Source: Mesorhizobium loti (GTDB lineage: Bacteria; Pseudomonadota; Alphaproteobacteria; Rhizobiales; Rhizobiaceae). Taken from it: a stretch of DNA of 64,000 nt. The notes under the pieces were generated by a model. That model was not told the DNA's origin, searched no databases, and saw only the letters and a list, made by a program, of their open reading frames with translations. Location: positions 62,001 through 126,000 of the forward strand of contig NZ_QGGH01000008.1 of NCBI RefSeq assembly GCF_003148495.1, read 5' to 3'. The position numbers were made by a program, and so were the translations under genes. Shown here piece by piece: positions 41,745-54,258 of this stretch (its first letter is position 1; each line of letters opens with the position of its first letter).

Positions 41745-42164
41745 ATGCGCCGCGCCTTTTTCGCATTCGCATTCGTTCCATTCCTCTTTGTGTCGTCGGC
41801 ATTTGCCGGCGATGCCGAGATCAAGGCAGGGCAGTCCGTCATCGATGGCCAGTTGAAGGCACTCATCGCCAATGACGGCGCCACTGCCTATAGCTTCGCC
41901 GCGCCTAATGTGAAACGGATTTTCCCGAGCGTCGATGCCTTCATGAACATGGTGACAAACGGCTACCCGCCGGTGCGCAAGCCGCAGACCTATTCCTTCG
42001 GCAAGGTCGAGGAGACGGCCCCGGGTTCGATCGTCCAGCAGGTACTGATCGTCGGCCCCGACGGCAAGGACTACGAGGCTGTCTACACGTTGCAGCAACA
42101 GCCCGACGGCACATTCCAGATCACCGGCTGCAGCCTGCGCGCGTCGAATTCGCTCAGCACTTGA
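41745..42164 (+). CDS. DUF4864 family secreted protein
   Basis: 139 residues, signal peptide ending at AFAGDAEIK (cleavage after about residue 21), then a small alpha/beta domain of the cystatin/NTF2 type (DUF4864) with KAGQSVIDGQLKALI and YSFGKVEETAPGSIV. No catalytic residue is obvious, function unknown. GGAGACAG precedes the ATG. The stop is 5 bp from the convergent tgt gene. Confidence 0.82.
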   Translation: MRRAFFAFAFVPFLFVSSAFAGDAEIKAGQSVIDGQLKALIANDGATAYSFAAPNVKRIFPSVDAFMNMVTNGYPPVRKPQTYSFGKVEETAPGSIVQQVLIVGPDGKDYEAVYTLQQQPDGTFQITGCSLRASNSLST

Positions 42165-42168
42165 GGCC

Positions 42169-43291
<1,123 letters not shown>

Positions 43292-43299
<8 letters not shown>

Positions 43300-44434
43300 T
43301 GAATTCCTTGTCGTGGACCGGGGCGCCCGGTGCCTGCTTGTCGAGCGACTGTCCATCGCTCGTCTCCGCTCGGAAAAGCAGGCTTGCGTCGCCATAGGAA
43401 TAGAATCTGTAGCGGTTCTCGATGGCATGCGCATAGGCCGCGCGCATCGTCTCGAGGCCGCTGAAGGCCGAAACCAGCATGAACAGTGTCGAGCGCGGCA
43501 GGTGGAAATTGGTCATCAGCATGTCGGCGGTGCGAAAGCGGTAGCCGGGCGTGATGAAGATATCGGTCGGGCCGGACCATGCAAGCAGAGTGCCGTCCTC
43601 ACGCGCCGCACTCTCCAGCAGCCGCAGCGAGGTCGTGCCGACAGCAACGATGCGCCCGCCCCTCGCCTTCGCCGCATTGAGCGCATCCGCGGTTTCTCGG
43701 CTGACCGAACCGGTCTCGGCATGCATCTTGTGGTCGGCGGTGTCGTCCGCCTTCACCGGCAGGAACGTGCCGGCGCCGACATGCAGGGTGACGAAGCGGC
43801 GTTCGATGCCCTTGGCGTCAAGCGCTGCAAAAAGCTCCGGCGTGAAATGCAGGCCCGCTGTCGGTGCCGCGACGGCGCCTTCCTCGCGGGCATAAATGGT
43901 CTGGTAGTCGGCCCGGTCGCGTTCGTCATCGTCGCGCTTCGAGGCGATATAGGGCGGCAGCGGAATATGGCCGACGGCGTGCAGTGCCTCGTCGAGAAAT
44001 GGCCCCGACAGGTCGAAGCCAAGCAGTGCTTCGCCGCCCTCGCCTTTCTCGATCACCGTGGCGTCGAGCTGGCCGAGGAAACAGGAATTGCCGTCATGGC
44101 CGAAATGGATGCGGTCGCCTGCGGCGATGCGCTTGCCTGGCCGCATGAAGGCCAGCCAGCGATCCGGCGCCATGCGCATATGCAGCGTGGCTTCGACCTG
44201 CGCCGCCGCCTCGCCGCGCCGTCTGATGCCTTTGAGCTGCGCCGGAATGACCTTGGTGTCGTTGAACACCAGCACGTCGCCCGCCCTCAGCAAAGACGGC
44301 AGGTCGCCAACCCTGCGGTCGTCCAACCCTTCGCCTGACTTGACCACCAGCATCTTGGCGCTGTCGCGCGGCTCCGCAGGGCGAAGCGCGATGCGCTCCT
44401 CCGGCAGGTCGAAGTCGAAGAGGTCGACGCGCAT
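43292..44434 (-). CDS. queA: tRNA preQ1(34) S-adenosylmethionine ribosyltransferase-isomerase
   Basis: 380-residue enzyme adding the epoxycyclopentanediol unit to preQ1 in tRNA, step after Tgt. Family motifs are visible: VFNDTKVIPAQLKGIRR, GHIPLPPYI, QTIYAREEGAVAAPTAGLHF, LHVGAGTFLPVK and NFHLPRSTLFMLVSAFSG. The stop overlaps the tgt start; the start overlaps the stop of the DMT gene by TGATG. Operon order DMT-queA-tgt. Confidence 0.96.
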
Positions 44435-44883
44435 CAGTAGAGCCGGACGAGCAGCGCTCCGGCCAGCAGCAGCACCGCGCCGGCGATGCGGCCGAGCGAG
44501 ATTTCACGCACCGCGACGCCGAGGAAGCCGACGCGGTCGATGAGCATGCCGGCCAGCAACTGGCCGGCGACCAGAAACGCCATCAGCGCGGCGGCGCCGA
44601 TGCGCGGCGTCAGAATCGTCGACAGCGTGACATAGAAGCCGCCGAGCATGCCACCGGCCACGAACAGCCAGGGCGCCGGCGCTTTCCAGTCGAGCGAGAT
44701 ACCTTGCAGCTTCACCACCGTAACGGAGATGATGCCGAGCACGATCGCGCCCGACAGGAACGAAAACGCAGCCGCCGCGACCGGGAGACCCAGGCCGCGC
44801 GCCAACTGCGAATTGATCGGTGCCTGAATGGCAATGAAGGCGCCGGACAGGATGCCGAGAAGCGACCAGACGACGCCCATCAT
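44434..44883 (-). CDS. DMT-superfamily transporter, DUF606/EamA-like
   Basis: 149 residues with five membrane helices typical of one half of a DMT transporter (DUF606 family), probably a dimer. The start is MMGVVWSLLGIL; a second Met at 44880 is equally possible. It is coupled by TGATG to queA, and a role in queuosine-precursor uptake is conceivable but not supported by any motif. Confidence 0.75.
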   Translation of the reverse strand: MMGVVWSLLGILSGAFIAIQAPINSQLARGLGLPVAAAAFSFLSGAIVLGIISVTVVKLQGISLDWKAPAPWLFVAGGMLGGFYVTLSTILTPRIGAAALMAFLVAGQLLAGMLIDRVGFLGVAVREISLGRIAGAVLLLAGALLVRLY

Positions 44884-44895
44884 TGTCGCTTACCC

Positions 44896-45408
44896 TTACT
44901 TGACGTCAGCCGCGACCTTCAGCGACACGATCTTGTCGGGATCCTGCACCGGCTCGCCGCGCTTGATCTTGTCGACATTGTCCATGCCTTCGATGACCTG
45001 GCCCCAGACCGTATACTGACGGTTGAGGAAGGCGGCATCGTCAAAGCAGATGAAGAACTGCGAATTGGCCGAGTTCGGGTTCTGCGACCGGGCCATCGAG
45101 CAGGTGCCGCGGCCATGGTTGGCGTTGGAGAATTCAGCCTTCAAATCCGGCTTTTCCGAGCCGCCCATGCCCGCGCGGGATGGAGCGAATGTCGGCTTCG
45201 AGGAATTGCCGAACTTGACGTCGCCGGTCTGCGCCATGAAGCCTTCGATGACGCGGTGAAAGACCACGCCGTCATAGGCGCCTTCGCGGGCCAGTTCCTT
45301 GATGCGGGCGACATGGCCGGGCGCCAGGTCGGGGAAAAGTTCGATGACGACCTTGCCCTTGGTCGTTTCCATGATGAGCGCGTTCTCGCGGTCCTTGATT
45401 TCGGCCAT
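44896..45408 (-). CDS. ppiB: Cyclophilin-type peptidyl-prolyl isomerase, cytoplasmic
   Basis: 170 residues with the cyclophilin core, the catalytic Arg in VVFHRVIEGFMAQTGD and NANHGRGTCSMARSQNPNSANSQFFI. No signal peptide, so cytoplasmic. It follows the periplasmic paralogue by 27 bp in the same orientation. Slows or speeds Xaa-Pro folding. Confidence 0.93.
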   Translation of the reverse strand: MAEIKDRENALIMETTKGKVVIELFPDLAPGHVARIKELAREGAYDGVVFHRVIEGFMAQTGDVKFGNSSKPTFAPSRAGMGGSEKPDLKAEFSNANHGRGTCSMARSQNPNSANSQFFICFDDAAFLNRQYTVWGQVIEGMDNVDKIKRGEPVQDPDKIVSLKVAADVK

Positions 45409-45435
45409 GTCAGATATCCTTTTGAGAAAACAGAG

Positions 45436-46023
45436 TTATTTGTCGGCAGCGATGCGCACCTTGATCATCCGGTCGGGATCGGAGACCGTGCCGTTGTCCG
45501 CCTGGTCGCCCTTCTTGATGTGATCCACCAGTTCCATGCCGCTGACGACATTGCCGACGATGGTGTACTGCCCATCGAGCGGCGGCGCCGGCGCGAACAT
45601 GATGAAGAACTGCGAATTGGCAGAGTTGGGGTCCTGCGAGCGGGCCATGCCGACCACGCCGCGCTTGTAGTGTTCGGTCTGCGAGAATTCGGCCGGCAGG
45701 TCGGGCAGATCGGAACCACCGGTGCCGACGGCCTCGGCGCTGAACCCCTTTTTCATATTGCCGAACTTGACGTCGCCGGTCTGCGCCATGAAGCCGTCGA
45801 TGACGCGATGGAAGGCGACGTTGTCATAGGCGCCCTGGCGCACCAGCTTCTTGATCTGGGCGACATGCTTGGGCGCGAGGTCGGGCCTCAGCGCAATGGT
45901 GACGTCGCCGTCCTTCAGCGTGACGATCATGGTGTTTTCCGGGTCGGCGGCAAAAGCCGAGACCGATGCGGTCACAAGACCGGCAAGCACAACGAGGAAC
46001 GAGGCGAGCTTTTTCAGCTGCAT
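45436..46023 (-). CDS. ppiA: Cyclophilin-type peptidyl-prolyl isomerase, periplasmic
   Basis: 195 residues with a signal peptide (cleavage at VSAFAADPE, after about residue 25) and a full cyclophilin domain (AFHRVIDGFMAQTGD, KRGVVGMARSQDPNSANSQFFIMF). The catalytic Arg and the substrate-pocket Phe residues are preserved. It is 15 bp after coaD and 27 bp before ppiB, so coaD-ppiA-ppiB are probably one operon. Confidence 0.94.
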   Translation of the reverse strand: MQLKKLASFLVVLAGLVTASVSAFAADPENTMIVTLKDGDVTIALRPDLAPKHVAQIKKLVRQGAYDNVAFHRVIDGFMAQTGDVKFGNMKKGFSAEAVGTGGSDLPDLPAEFSQTEHYKRGVVGMARSQDPNSANSQFFIMFAPAPPLDGQYTIVGNVVSGMELVDHIKKGDQADNGTVSDPDRMIKVRIAADK

Positions 46024-46038
46024 ATCTGTCTCCGGGTC

Positions 46039-46539
46039 TTATTTCTTGAATTTGGCGGTGAGCGCGCCGGCAACCGCCGCCGGCACGAAGGGGCGGATGT
46101 CGCCTCCCATCGAGGCAATCTGGCGGACAAGTGTGGCGGTAATGGTGCGCACGGAAGGGCTGGCGGGCAGAAAAACCGTCTGCAGTTCAGGCGCCATGGT
46201 CTCGTTCATGCCGGCCATCTGCATCTCATAGTCGAGGTCGGTGCCGTCACGCAGGCCGCGGATCATGATCGAGGCGCCCTGCTTCCTGGCCGCGTCGATG
46301 ACCAGCCCGTCGAAGGCGACGACCTTGATGCGGGCGCCGTCGCTGCCGAATTCTGCCTTCGTCGCTGTCTCGATCAGCTTCACCCGCTCCTCGAAGGAAA
46401 ACAGCGGCTGCTTTCCCGGATGAATGCCGATCGCCGCATAGACGATGTCGGCCACCGCCAGCGACGCCTTCAGCACGTCGAGATGGCCGTTGGTCAGCGG
46501 GTCGAAGGAGCCGGCATAGAGGGCGATGCGTTCAGTCAT
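46039..46539 (-). CDS. coaD: Phosphopantetheine adenylyltransferase
   Basis: Fourth step of coenzyme A synthesis: ATP plus 4'-phosphopantetheine gives dephospho-CoA. 166 residues with the nucleotidyltransferase motif YAGSFDPLTNGHLDV (TxGH) and the later VRTITATLVRQIA segment replacing the ISSTxxR helix. The ATG at 46539 is chosen as start; the frame to 46614 lacks support. First gene of a coaD-ppiA-ppiB transcript. Confidence 0.96.
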   Translation of the reverse strand: MTERIALYAGSFDPLTNGHLDVLKASLAVADIVYAAIGIHPGKQPLFSFEERVKLIETATKAEFGSDGARIKVVAFDGLVIDAARKQGASIMIRGLRDGTDLDYEMQMAGMNETMAPELQTVFLPASPSVRTITATLVRQIASMGGDIRPFVPAAVAGALTAKFKK

Positions 46540-46733
46540 GGCAGGTGCTTCTAGCGAGCCTCTCTCGCAAAGGCAAATCCGATCGGCGCGCCGGCCGTGA
46601 ACCTTTTCCGGCACATGAACGACAGATGAACACGCTGATCACGAAGCCTTCACGCAGCGTTCACTAGGTTGCACCTAAATAAGATGAAACCAAAATCCCA
46701 TCTATCCGTTGTTAGGCGCAGGAGAACACGCAC

Positions 46734-46886
46734 ATGCTGATCTACATGCTCGCCACCGCAATGACCGTCGCCATGCTGATCGCCACCGTCTTTGGGCTGC
46801 ATCAGGAGGCACAACGTGTCCGCGTCAAGGCAAACACCAAGCGCTTCGAAGGCTTCGGCCCCCGCAAGCCCTATCGTCACTACTGA
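46734..46886 (+). CDS. 50-residue membrane protein of unknown function
   Basis: A short plus-strand gene with GGAGA 10 bp before the ATG. One N-terminal membrane helix (LIYMLATAMTVAMLIATVFGL) is followed by a basic tail (QRVRVKANTKRFEGF, PRKPYRHY). Clean codon use for this GC-rich genome and a good ribosome site argue for translation; it is below common length cut-offs and easily missed. It sits between coaD and gyrA, convergent with gyrA. Function unknown. Confidence 0.65.
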   Translation: MLIYMLATAMTVAMLIATVFGLHQEAQRVRVKANTKRFEGFGPRKPYRHY

Positions 46887-46912
46887 ACTGATAGAGCCTG
46901 AACTTGCTGCCG

Positions 46913-46932
46913 CGCCGGCCGATGGGCCGGCG
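46913..46932. repeat. GC-rich inverted repeat between the small ORF and gyrA
   Basis: CGCCGGCC (46913-46920) and GGCCGGCG (46925-46932) around GATG, in the 74-bp gap of two convergent genes. It lacks a T tract but is the only candidate end-of-transcript hairpin for gyrA. Confidence 0.35.
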
Positions 46933-46960
46933 TTGCTATGTCAAAACCTGGGTGCCGGAC

Positions 46961-49765
<2,805 letters not shown>

Positions 49766-49801
49766 ATCGGATCACAATCTAATCAGGAATCACTTGGTGC
49801 T

Positions 49802-49829
49802 TATATAGGAAGCAAGGCTGAAACTCCAA
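49802..49829 (-). promoter_or_regulatory. Probable promoter of gyrA
   Basis: Minus strand TTGGAG (49824-49829) and TATATA (49802-49807), 16 bp apart, about 40 bp before the gyrA ATG. Confidence 0.4.
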
Positions 49830-49974
49830 CATGCCAGGCACTTTTCCAGTGTCATTTTTGGTGGTAATTTCAAATGGATACCACTGATTGCGACGATATG
49901 GCCAAGGCGGTTTTCGCCGCACTGAGGCAAAAGCCTGCAATGGACCGTTTTCCCCTGCGAAAGCCACGAGCGCG

Positions 49975-51957
49975 ATGAATTGGACCCCGTGGCTGCCTTT
50001 GCGAGCACTGAGCGGTTGGCGACCGCGGGATCTCAACAGCGATCTGATCGCGGGCGTGACACTGGCGGCGATTGCCATTCCCGAACAGATGGCAACGGCC
50101 CGGCTGGGCGGCTTTGCCCCGGAGATCGGCTTCTTCGCCTTTGTCGCCGGTTCGGTGGCATTTGCCCTGTTCGGTGCCAACCGGCATCTCTCGTCCGGCG
50201 CGGATTCGACCATCACGCCCTTGTTTGCCGGTGGCCTCGCGATGCTCGCCGCATCCGGGTCGCCGCATTATCTGGCGCTGGCAGCCATGCTGGCGCTGAT
50301 GGTCGGGCTGATCGTGACGCTCAGCGGTGTCTTTCGCCTTGGCTGGATCGCCGACCTCTTGTCGGTGCCGGTCACAACGGGTTTTCTGGCCGGCATCGCC
50401 GTCCATATCATCGTTTCGCAATTGCCCGGATTGCTCGGCCTGCCCGCCGAAAGCGGCGAGACGTTGCGGCGCATCGGTGAGATCGCCGGCAATCTCCATC
50501 TCACCAATCCCTGGAGCCTCGGGCTCGGTCTCGGCGTGTTCGCGATCGTCTTCTGTGCCGACCGGATCAGCGCCCGCGTCCCCGGCGCGTTGATCGCCAT
50601 GGTGCTCGCCACCATCGCGGTTGCCGTCCTCGGCCTTAAGGACCGCGGCGTCGAAGTGCTCGGCGCCTTGCCCAATGGGCTGCTACAAGCCGGCCTGCCG
50701 CGTGCCAGTCTCGACGATGTGCAGGCGCTGTTTCCACTGGCATTGCTGATCGCCATCGTCGTCATGGTGCAGACGGCGGCCACCTCCCGTTCCTTCGCGC
50801 CGCAACAGGGCGAGGCTCCCGACATCAATCGCGATTTCGTCGGCGTTGGCGCCGGCAGCATCGTATCGGGCCTGTTCGGCGCCTTTGCCGTCAATGCCAG
50901 CCCGCCGCGCACCGCAATCGTCGCCCAGTCGGGCGGCCGCTCGCAATTGTCCGGCCTCATTGCCGCGGCCATCGTGCTGGCGTTCGGTGCTTTCGGCGGC
51001 GGCCTGCTTGCCGATGTTCCACAGGCCGCCCTTGCCGGTGTTCTGCTGTTCGTGGCGCAGCACATTCTGCGCTGGAAGGTATTCGCCAATGTCTACCGGC
51101 AGGCGCCGGTCGAATTCGCACTGATCCTCATCACCATGGCAGCGATCGTCGTGCTGCCGATCGAGACCGGCGTGGCGATCGGCATCGGCCTGTCGCTGCT
51201 GCACGGCATCTGGAGCGCGACCCGCACGCTTCCGATCGAACTGGAACAGGTGCCGGGCAGTTCGGTGTGGTGGCCGCCCGGCCAGCCTGCTGTCGGCGAA
51301 CAACTCCCCGGCGTGCTGGTCGCGGCGTTCCAGGCGCCGCTGTCTTTCGTCAATGCCGACCGCTTCAAGCGCGGTCTTTGCGATCTCATCGACGCCAGGA
51401 CCGAGAGCGTGAGGCTGGTCGTGCTGGAGGCCAGCAACATCGTCGAGATCGACTACACAGCCGCGCAAGCCCTGATCGACACCATCATCCATTGCCGCCA
51501 GTCGGGAGCGATATTTGCCATCGCGCGGCTGGAATCGCTGCGTGCCCAGGCGGCGCTGGCACGATTTGGCATCGCCGAGCTGATCGGTCCCGAGCGTATC
51601 TTTCACAGCGTCGATGCCGCCATCAAGGCACTTGGTCCAGACCAAAAGACACAACAACAGGACGAAACCAATGACGACCCAGCGGGAACCCTTGCTGACC
51701 CCCGTCGCTGTCAGGGATTTGCGGCCGACGCAGATCACCGTCGGCATGCGGGAAGTCGCCTTGAAGCGCCAGATGATCCGCTCGCAGAGCGCCAGAAAGA
51801 CCGGCACGTTTCTGGGCAGCCACATGGTTCCGGTCGTGCTGGGGCCGAAGAAGCGCAACTACGTCACCGATCACCACCATCTCGCCCGCGCCCTTCTCGA
51901 GGAAGGCATCAGCGATGTCTTGGTCACGGTGATCAGCGACCTGTCGGGCCTCGATAA
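49975..51957 (+). CDS. SulP-family anion transporter with STAS domain; C-terminus runs into the next gene
   Basis: 660-residue SulP/SLC26 protein. Membrane domain about 1-430 with the signatures AGVTLAAIAIPEQMATARLGG and GANRHLSSGADSTITPLF, then a cytoplasmic STAS domain (about 455-560; VNADRFKRGLCDLID, VVLEASNIVEIDYTAAQAL). Natural homologues end soon after the STAS domain. Here the frame continues about 95 residues, out of frame, over the ParB-like gene that starts at 51671, in a polar Arg/Pro/Gly-rich tail, suggesting a lost stop codon. The ATG at 49975 is chosen over 49888. Substrate (sulfate, bicarbonate or other anion) not determined. Confidence 0.85.
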   Translation: MNWTPWLPLRALSGWRPRDLNSDLIAGVTLAAIAIPEQMATARLGGFAPEIGFFAFVAGSVAFALFGANRHLSSGADSTITPLFAGGLAMLAASGSPHYLALAAMLALMVGLIVTLSGVFRLGWIADLLSVPVTTGFLAGIAVHIIVSQLPGLLGLPAESGETLRRIGEIAGNLHLTNPWSLGLGLGVFAIVFCADRISARVPGALIAMVLATIAVAVLGLKDRGVEVLGALPNGLLQAGLPRASLDDVQALFPLALLIAIVVMVQTAATSRSFAPQQGEAPDINRDFVGVGAGSIVSGLFGAFAVNASPPRTAIVAQSGGRSQLSGLIAAAIVLAFGAFGGGLLADVPQAALAGVLLFVAQHILRWKVFANVYRQAPVEFALILITMAAIVVLPIETGVAIGIGLSLLHGIWSATRTLPIELEQVPGSSVWWPPGQPAVGEQLPGVLVAAFQAPLSFVNADRFKRGLCDLIDARTESVRLVVLEASNIVEIDYTAAQALIDTIIHCRQSGAIFAIARLESLRAQAALARFGIAELIGPERIFHSVDAAIKALGPDQKTQQQDETNDDPAGTLADPRRCQGFAADADHRRHAGSRLEAPDDPLAERQKDRHVSGQPHGSGRAGAEEAQLRHRSPPSRPRPSRGRHQRCLGHGDQRPVGPR

Positions 51958-52291
51958 GGAGGCCTTTTTCGTCGTGCTCGACAATCGCGGCTGGATGCAC
52001 CCGTTCGACGAAAGCGGCAAGCGCCGGGACTATGACGCCATTCCCAAAACCATGGCCGAACTCATCGACGATCCCTACAGGAGCCTGGCCGGCGAACTGC
52101 GTCGGCAAGGCGGCTTTGCCAAGGATACCACGCCGTTCAGCGAATTCCTGTGGGCGGACTTTTTTCGCCGGCGCATCGACCGGGATGCTGTGGCGAAGAA
52201 TTTCGACAAGGCGATGAAGGAGGCCCTTAGCCTCTCCAAGAGCAAGGACTCGGACTATCTGCCCGGCTGGTGCGGGCCGACATCGGACTAA
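51671..52291 (+). CDS. ParB-like nuclease domain protein (ParBc_2 type)
   Basis: 206 residues. N-terminal ParB/Srx-like domain with VRDLRPTQITVGMREVALK, GSHMVPVVLG and TDHHHLARALLEEG, the last being the ParB-like catalytic/CTP-binding surface region. No helix-turn-helix follows, so it is not a plasmid or chromosome partition protein. Function unknown. GGACGAA lies upstream of the ATG at 51671. It overlaps the extended SulP frame by 287 bp; its own coding quality is high and it is the real product of that stretch. Confidence 0.8.
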   Translation: MTTQREPLLTPVAVRDLRPTQITVGMREVALKRQMIRSQSARKTGTFLGSHMVPVVLGPKKRNYVTDHHHLARALLEEGISDVLVTVISDLSGLDKEAFFVVLDNRGWMHPFDESGKRRDYDAIPKTMAELIDDPYRSLAGELRRQGGFAKDTTPFSEFLWADFFRRRIDRDAVAKNFDKAMKEALSLSKSKDSDYLPGWCGPTSD

Positions 52292-52301
52292 GCGGCAAGC
52301 T

Positions 52302-53132
52302 TTAGCGCGCCGCCGCGCGGCGGCTGCGGTACTGGCCCGGCGTCTCGCCCATGATCCGCCGAAAACGACGATTGAAGGTAGACAGATCGTTGAAGCCGGC
52401 CTCGAAAGCAATCGCCGAGACCGCATCGTCAGACATGCCCAGCCGCAGCGCGGCCCTGTGCAATCGCGTCTTGAGCAGGAACTGATAGGGCGTCATGCCC
52501 GCGACCTGCCGGAAGATGCGCAGGAAATGATAGGGACTGGTCGCCGTTTCATCGGCAAGCGCTGAAAGCGAGACCGGCCCATCGGCATCGAGTTCGATCC
52601 GCCGCACTGCCTCGGCCACCCGCTTCTGATCGCGGCGGCTTGGCGCGCTTCTGGCATCCGTAGTGCCGGAGACTGTGGCCACAGCGGCCCCGGCAATGCG
52701 CAGTCCGAGTTCCTCGAAGGCGTCCATGTCGGCCATCTCGCGCGCGGTTTCCGCCTCAGCCAGCAGTGGCGCCAGGACCGGCAAAGGCGGCAGGCGTGGC
52801 GCCTCGAAGGCCAGCTTCCTGGCGCCCGGCACGCCAGCCGCGATCCGTTCCATGTAGGCCGGCCCGAAATGGAACGAGAGGCAACGGTCTCCGCTGCCGT
52901 GCTCGTGCCCGCATTCATAGCATGTGCCGGGATTGCCGAGCAGAAGCGCGCCGGGCGCCAGCATCGCCGTACCTTGTTGCGCACGGTAGCGGAACGTCCC
53001 GCTGGTGACCGCGGCGACACAGAAATCCTGATGTGCTTCCTCAAACGACCGGTCGCCGGCGCTAGCCGTGCAGATCACATCCGTCACGTGCCAGCCGGGT
53101 CCGGATGCGAGCGTATGCGTGGTCGCTGTCAT
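52302..53132 (-). CDS. AraC family transcriptional regulator
   Basis: 276 residues. N-terminal cupin-type sensing domain (about 1-130) with FRYRAQQGTAMLAPGALLLGN and a Cys/His pair CYECGHEHG that could bind a ligand or metal; C-terminal AraC DNA-binding domain (about 175-270) with two helix-turn-helix motifs (VSLSALADETATSPYHFLRI and the second ending FNRRFRRIMGETPGQYR). Divergent from a small gene of unknown function across 85 bp, which may be its target. Confidence 0.9.
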   Translation of the reverse strand: MTATTHTLASGPGWHVTDVICTASAGDRSFEEAHQDFCVAAVTSGTFRYRAQQGTAMLAPGALLLGNPGTCYECGHEHGSGDRCLSFHFGPAYMERIAAGVPGARKLAFEAPRLPPLPVLAPLLAEAETAREMADMDAFEELGLRIAGAAVATVSGTTDARSAPSRRDQKRVAEAVRRIELDADGPVSLSALADETATSPYHFLRIFRQVAGMTPYQFLLKTRLHRAALRLGMSDDAVSAIAFEAGFNDLSTFNRRFRRIMGETPGQYRSRRAAAR

Positions 53133-53217
53133 GACCGGAATATAGCAATTTTTCCCAAGCCCAGAACCCCATCACCGCCTACTCCTCTCTGTCTCCTGAC
53201 AAAAAGAGACCGGAACC

Positions 53218-53754
53218 ATGTTCGATCAATCCTCCTTTGCCGAAGCCCTGCACAGCCCCGGACCAGCGGAAGGGCTCGCCGAAAAGCTGAGCCTTTACGG
53301 CCGCTTCGTCGGCGCCTGGACATTCGACGCCTCGCGCCACCTCGAGGACGGCACCGTGTTGACCGGGCGTGGCGAGGTGCATTTCGGCTGGGTGCTGGAA
53401 GGCCGGGCGATCCAGGACGTCTGGATCCTGCCCTCGCGGGACGCCGGCTCCCAGCCTTCGCTTGGCAAATGGACTTTCTACGGCACGACGCTGCGCGTCT
53501 ATGATCCTGGCGCGGATGCCTGGCACATCTTCTGGAGCGACCCGCGCAACCAGTATTTCAGCCGCCAGCTCGGCCGCGCCGAGGGTGACACGATCGTGCA
53601 AGTGGGCACCGACGGCACCGGCTCATCGGTGCGCTGGAGCTTTTCACGCATCACCGAAAACTCCTTCCGATGGCTGGGCGAGCGCTCGCACGACAATGGC
53701 GCGACATGGCGGCTGGAAGTCGAGTTCCTGGCACACCGAACAGCGGGAATCTGA
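53218..53754 (+). CDS. DUF1579-like protein of unknown function
   Basis: 178 residues, cytoplasmic, with a beta-rich pattern (FVGAWTFDASR, GEVHFGWVLEGRAIQDVWIL, RVYDPGADAWHIFWSDP, WSFSRITENSFRWLGERS) resembling the DUF1579/lipocalin-like fold of unknown function. GACCGGAACC precedes the ATG. Divergent from the AraC gene, and 32 bp before the VOC gene, so the two are probably co-transcribed and perhaps controlled by the AraC protein. Confidence 0.7.
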   Translation: MFDQSSFAEALHSPGPAEGLAEKLSLYGRFVGAWTFDASRHLEDGTVLTGRGEVHFGWVLEGRAIQDVWILPSRDAGSQPSLGKWTFYGTTLRVYDPGADAWHIFWSDPRNQYFSRQLGRAEGDTIVQVGTDGTGSSVRWSFSRITENSFRWLGERSHDNGATWRLEVEFLAHRTAGI

Positions 53755-53786
53755 CACCATAAGACATTGTAACAATGGAGAAAATC

Positions 53787-54167
53787 ATGTTCGATCATAT
53801 CTCGATCGGCGTCCGCGATTCTGCCGCCTCCAAGCGCTTCTATGACGCCGCGCTGAAGCCGCTCGGCTACAGCTGCCTCAGCCAGTCACTGGGTTCGCTT
53901 GGTTATGGCGCTCAAAACGTCGTGCTATGGGTGAACGAGGCGGCTCGGCCTGTGCCATCCGACGACAAATCCGGTCTGCATTTCTGCTTCGCCGCACCAA
54001 CGCGGGCCAGCGTCGACACTTTTCATGCCGACGCGCTACGCGAAGGCGGCAGTGACAATGGCGCGCCGGGTCTGCGCGCCGACTATGGCGACAACTACTA
54101 TGCCGCCTTTGTCGTCGACCCAGACGGCTATCGCCTAGAGGCCTATTGCGGCAGCACTGCCGGCTAA
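53787..54167 (+). CDS. VOC family protein (glyoxalase/dioxygenase fold)
   Basis: 126 residues forming one vicinal-oxygen-chelate domain: MFDHISIGVRDSAASKRFYD, FHADALREGGSDNGAPG and VVDPDGYRLEAYC. Metal ligands would be His4, and Glu in LEAYC. Two such modules make a full active site, so it is a dimer. Substrate unknown. The ATG at 53787 has GGAGA at good spacing; an upstream ATG at 53775 is less likely. Confidence 0.86.
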   Translation: MFDHISIGVRDSAASKRFYDAALKPLGYSCLSQSLGSLGYGAQNVVLWVNEAARPVPSDDKSGLHFCFAAPTRASVDTFHADALREGGSDNGAPGLRADYGDNYYAAFVVDPDGYRLEAYCGSTAG

Positions 54168-54258
54168 ACCTGGTTTCGTCGCTCTGACAGTTCCCACCGA
54201 CCGGGCTTTGCTCTACCAATATGATGGTACGGGCACGGCCCGGCGGGAGGGGTCAGAG

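Noticed and set aside
51671..52291. ParB-like protein as a plasmid partition gene
   Set aside because: No helix-turn-helix domain, no parA neighbour and no parS-like repeats; it is a stand-alone ParB-like domain in a chromosomal context.
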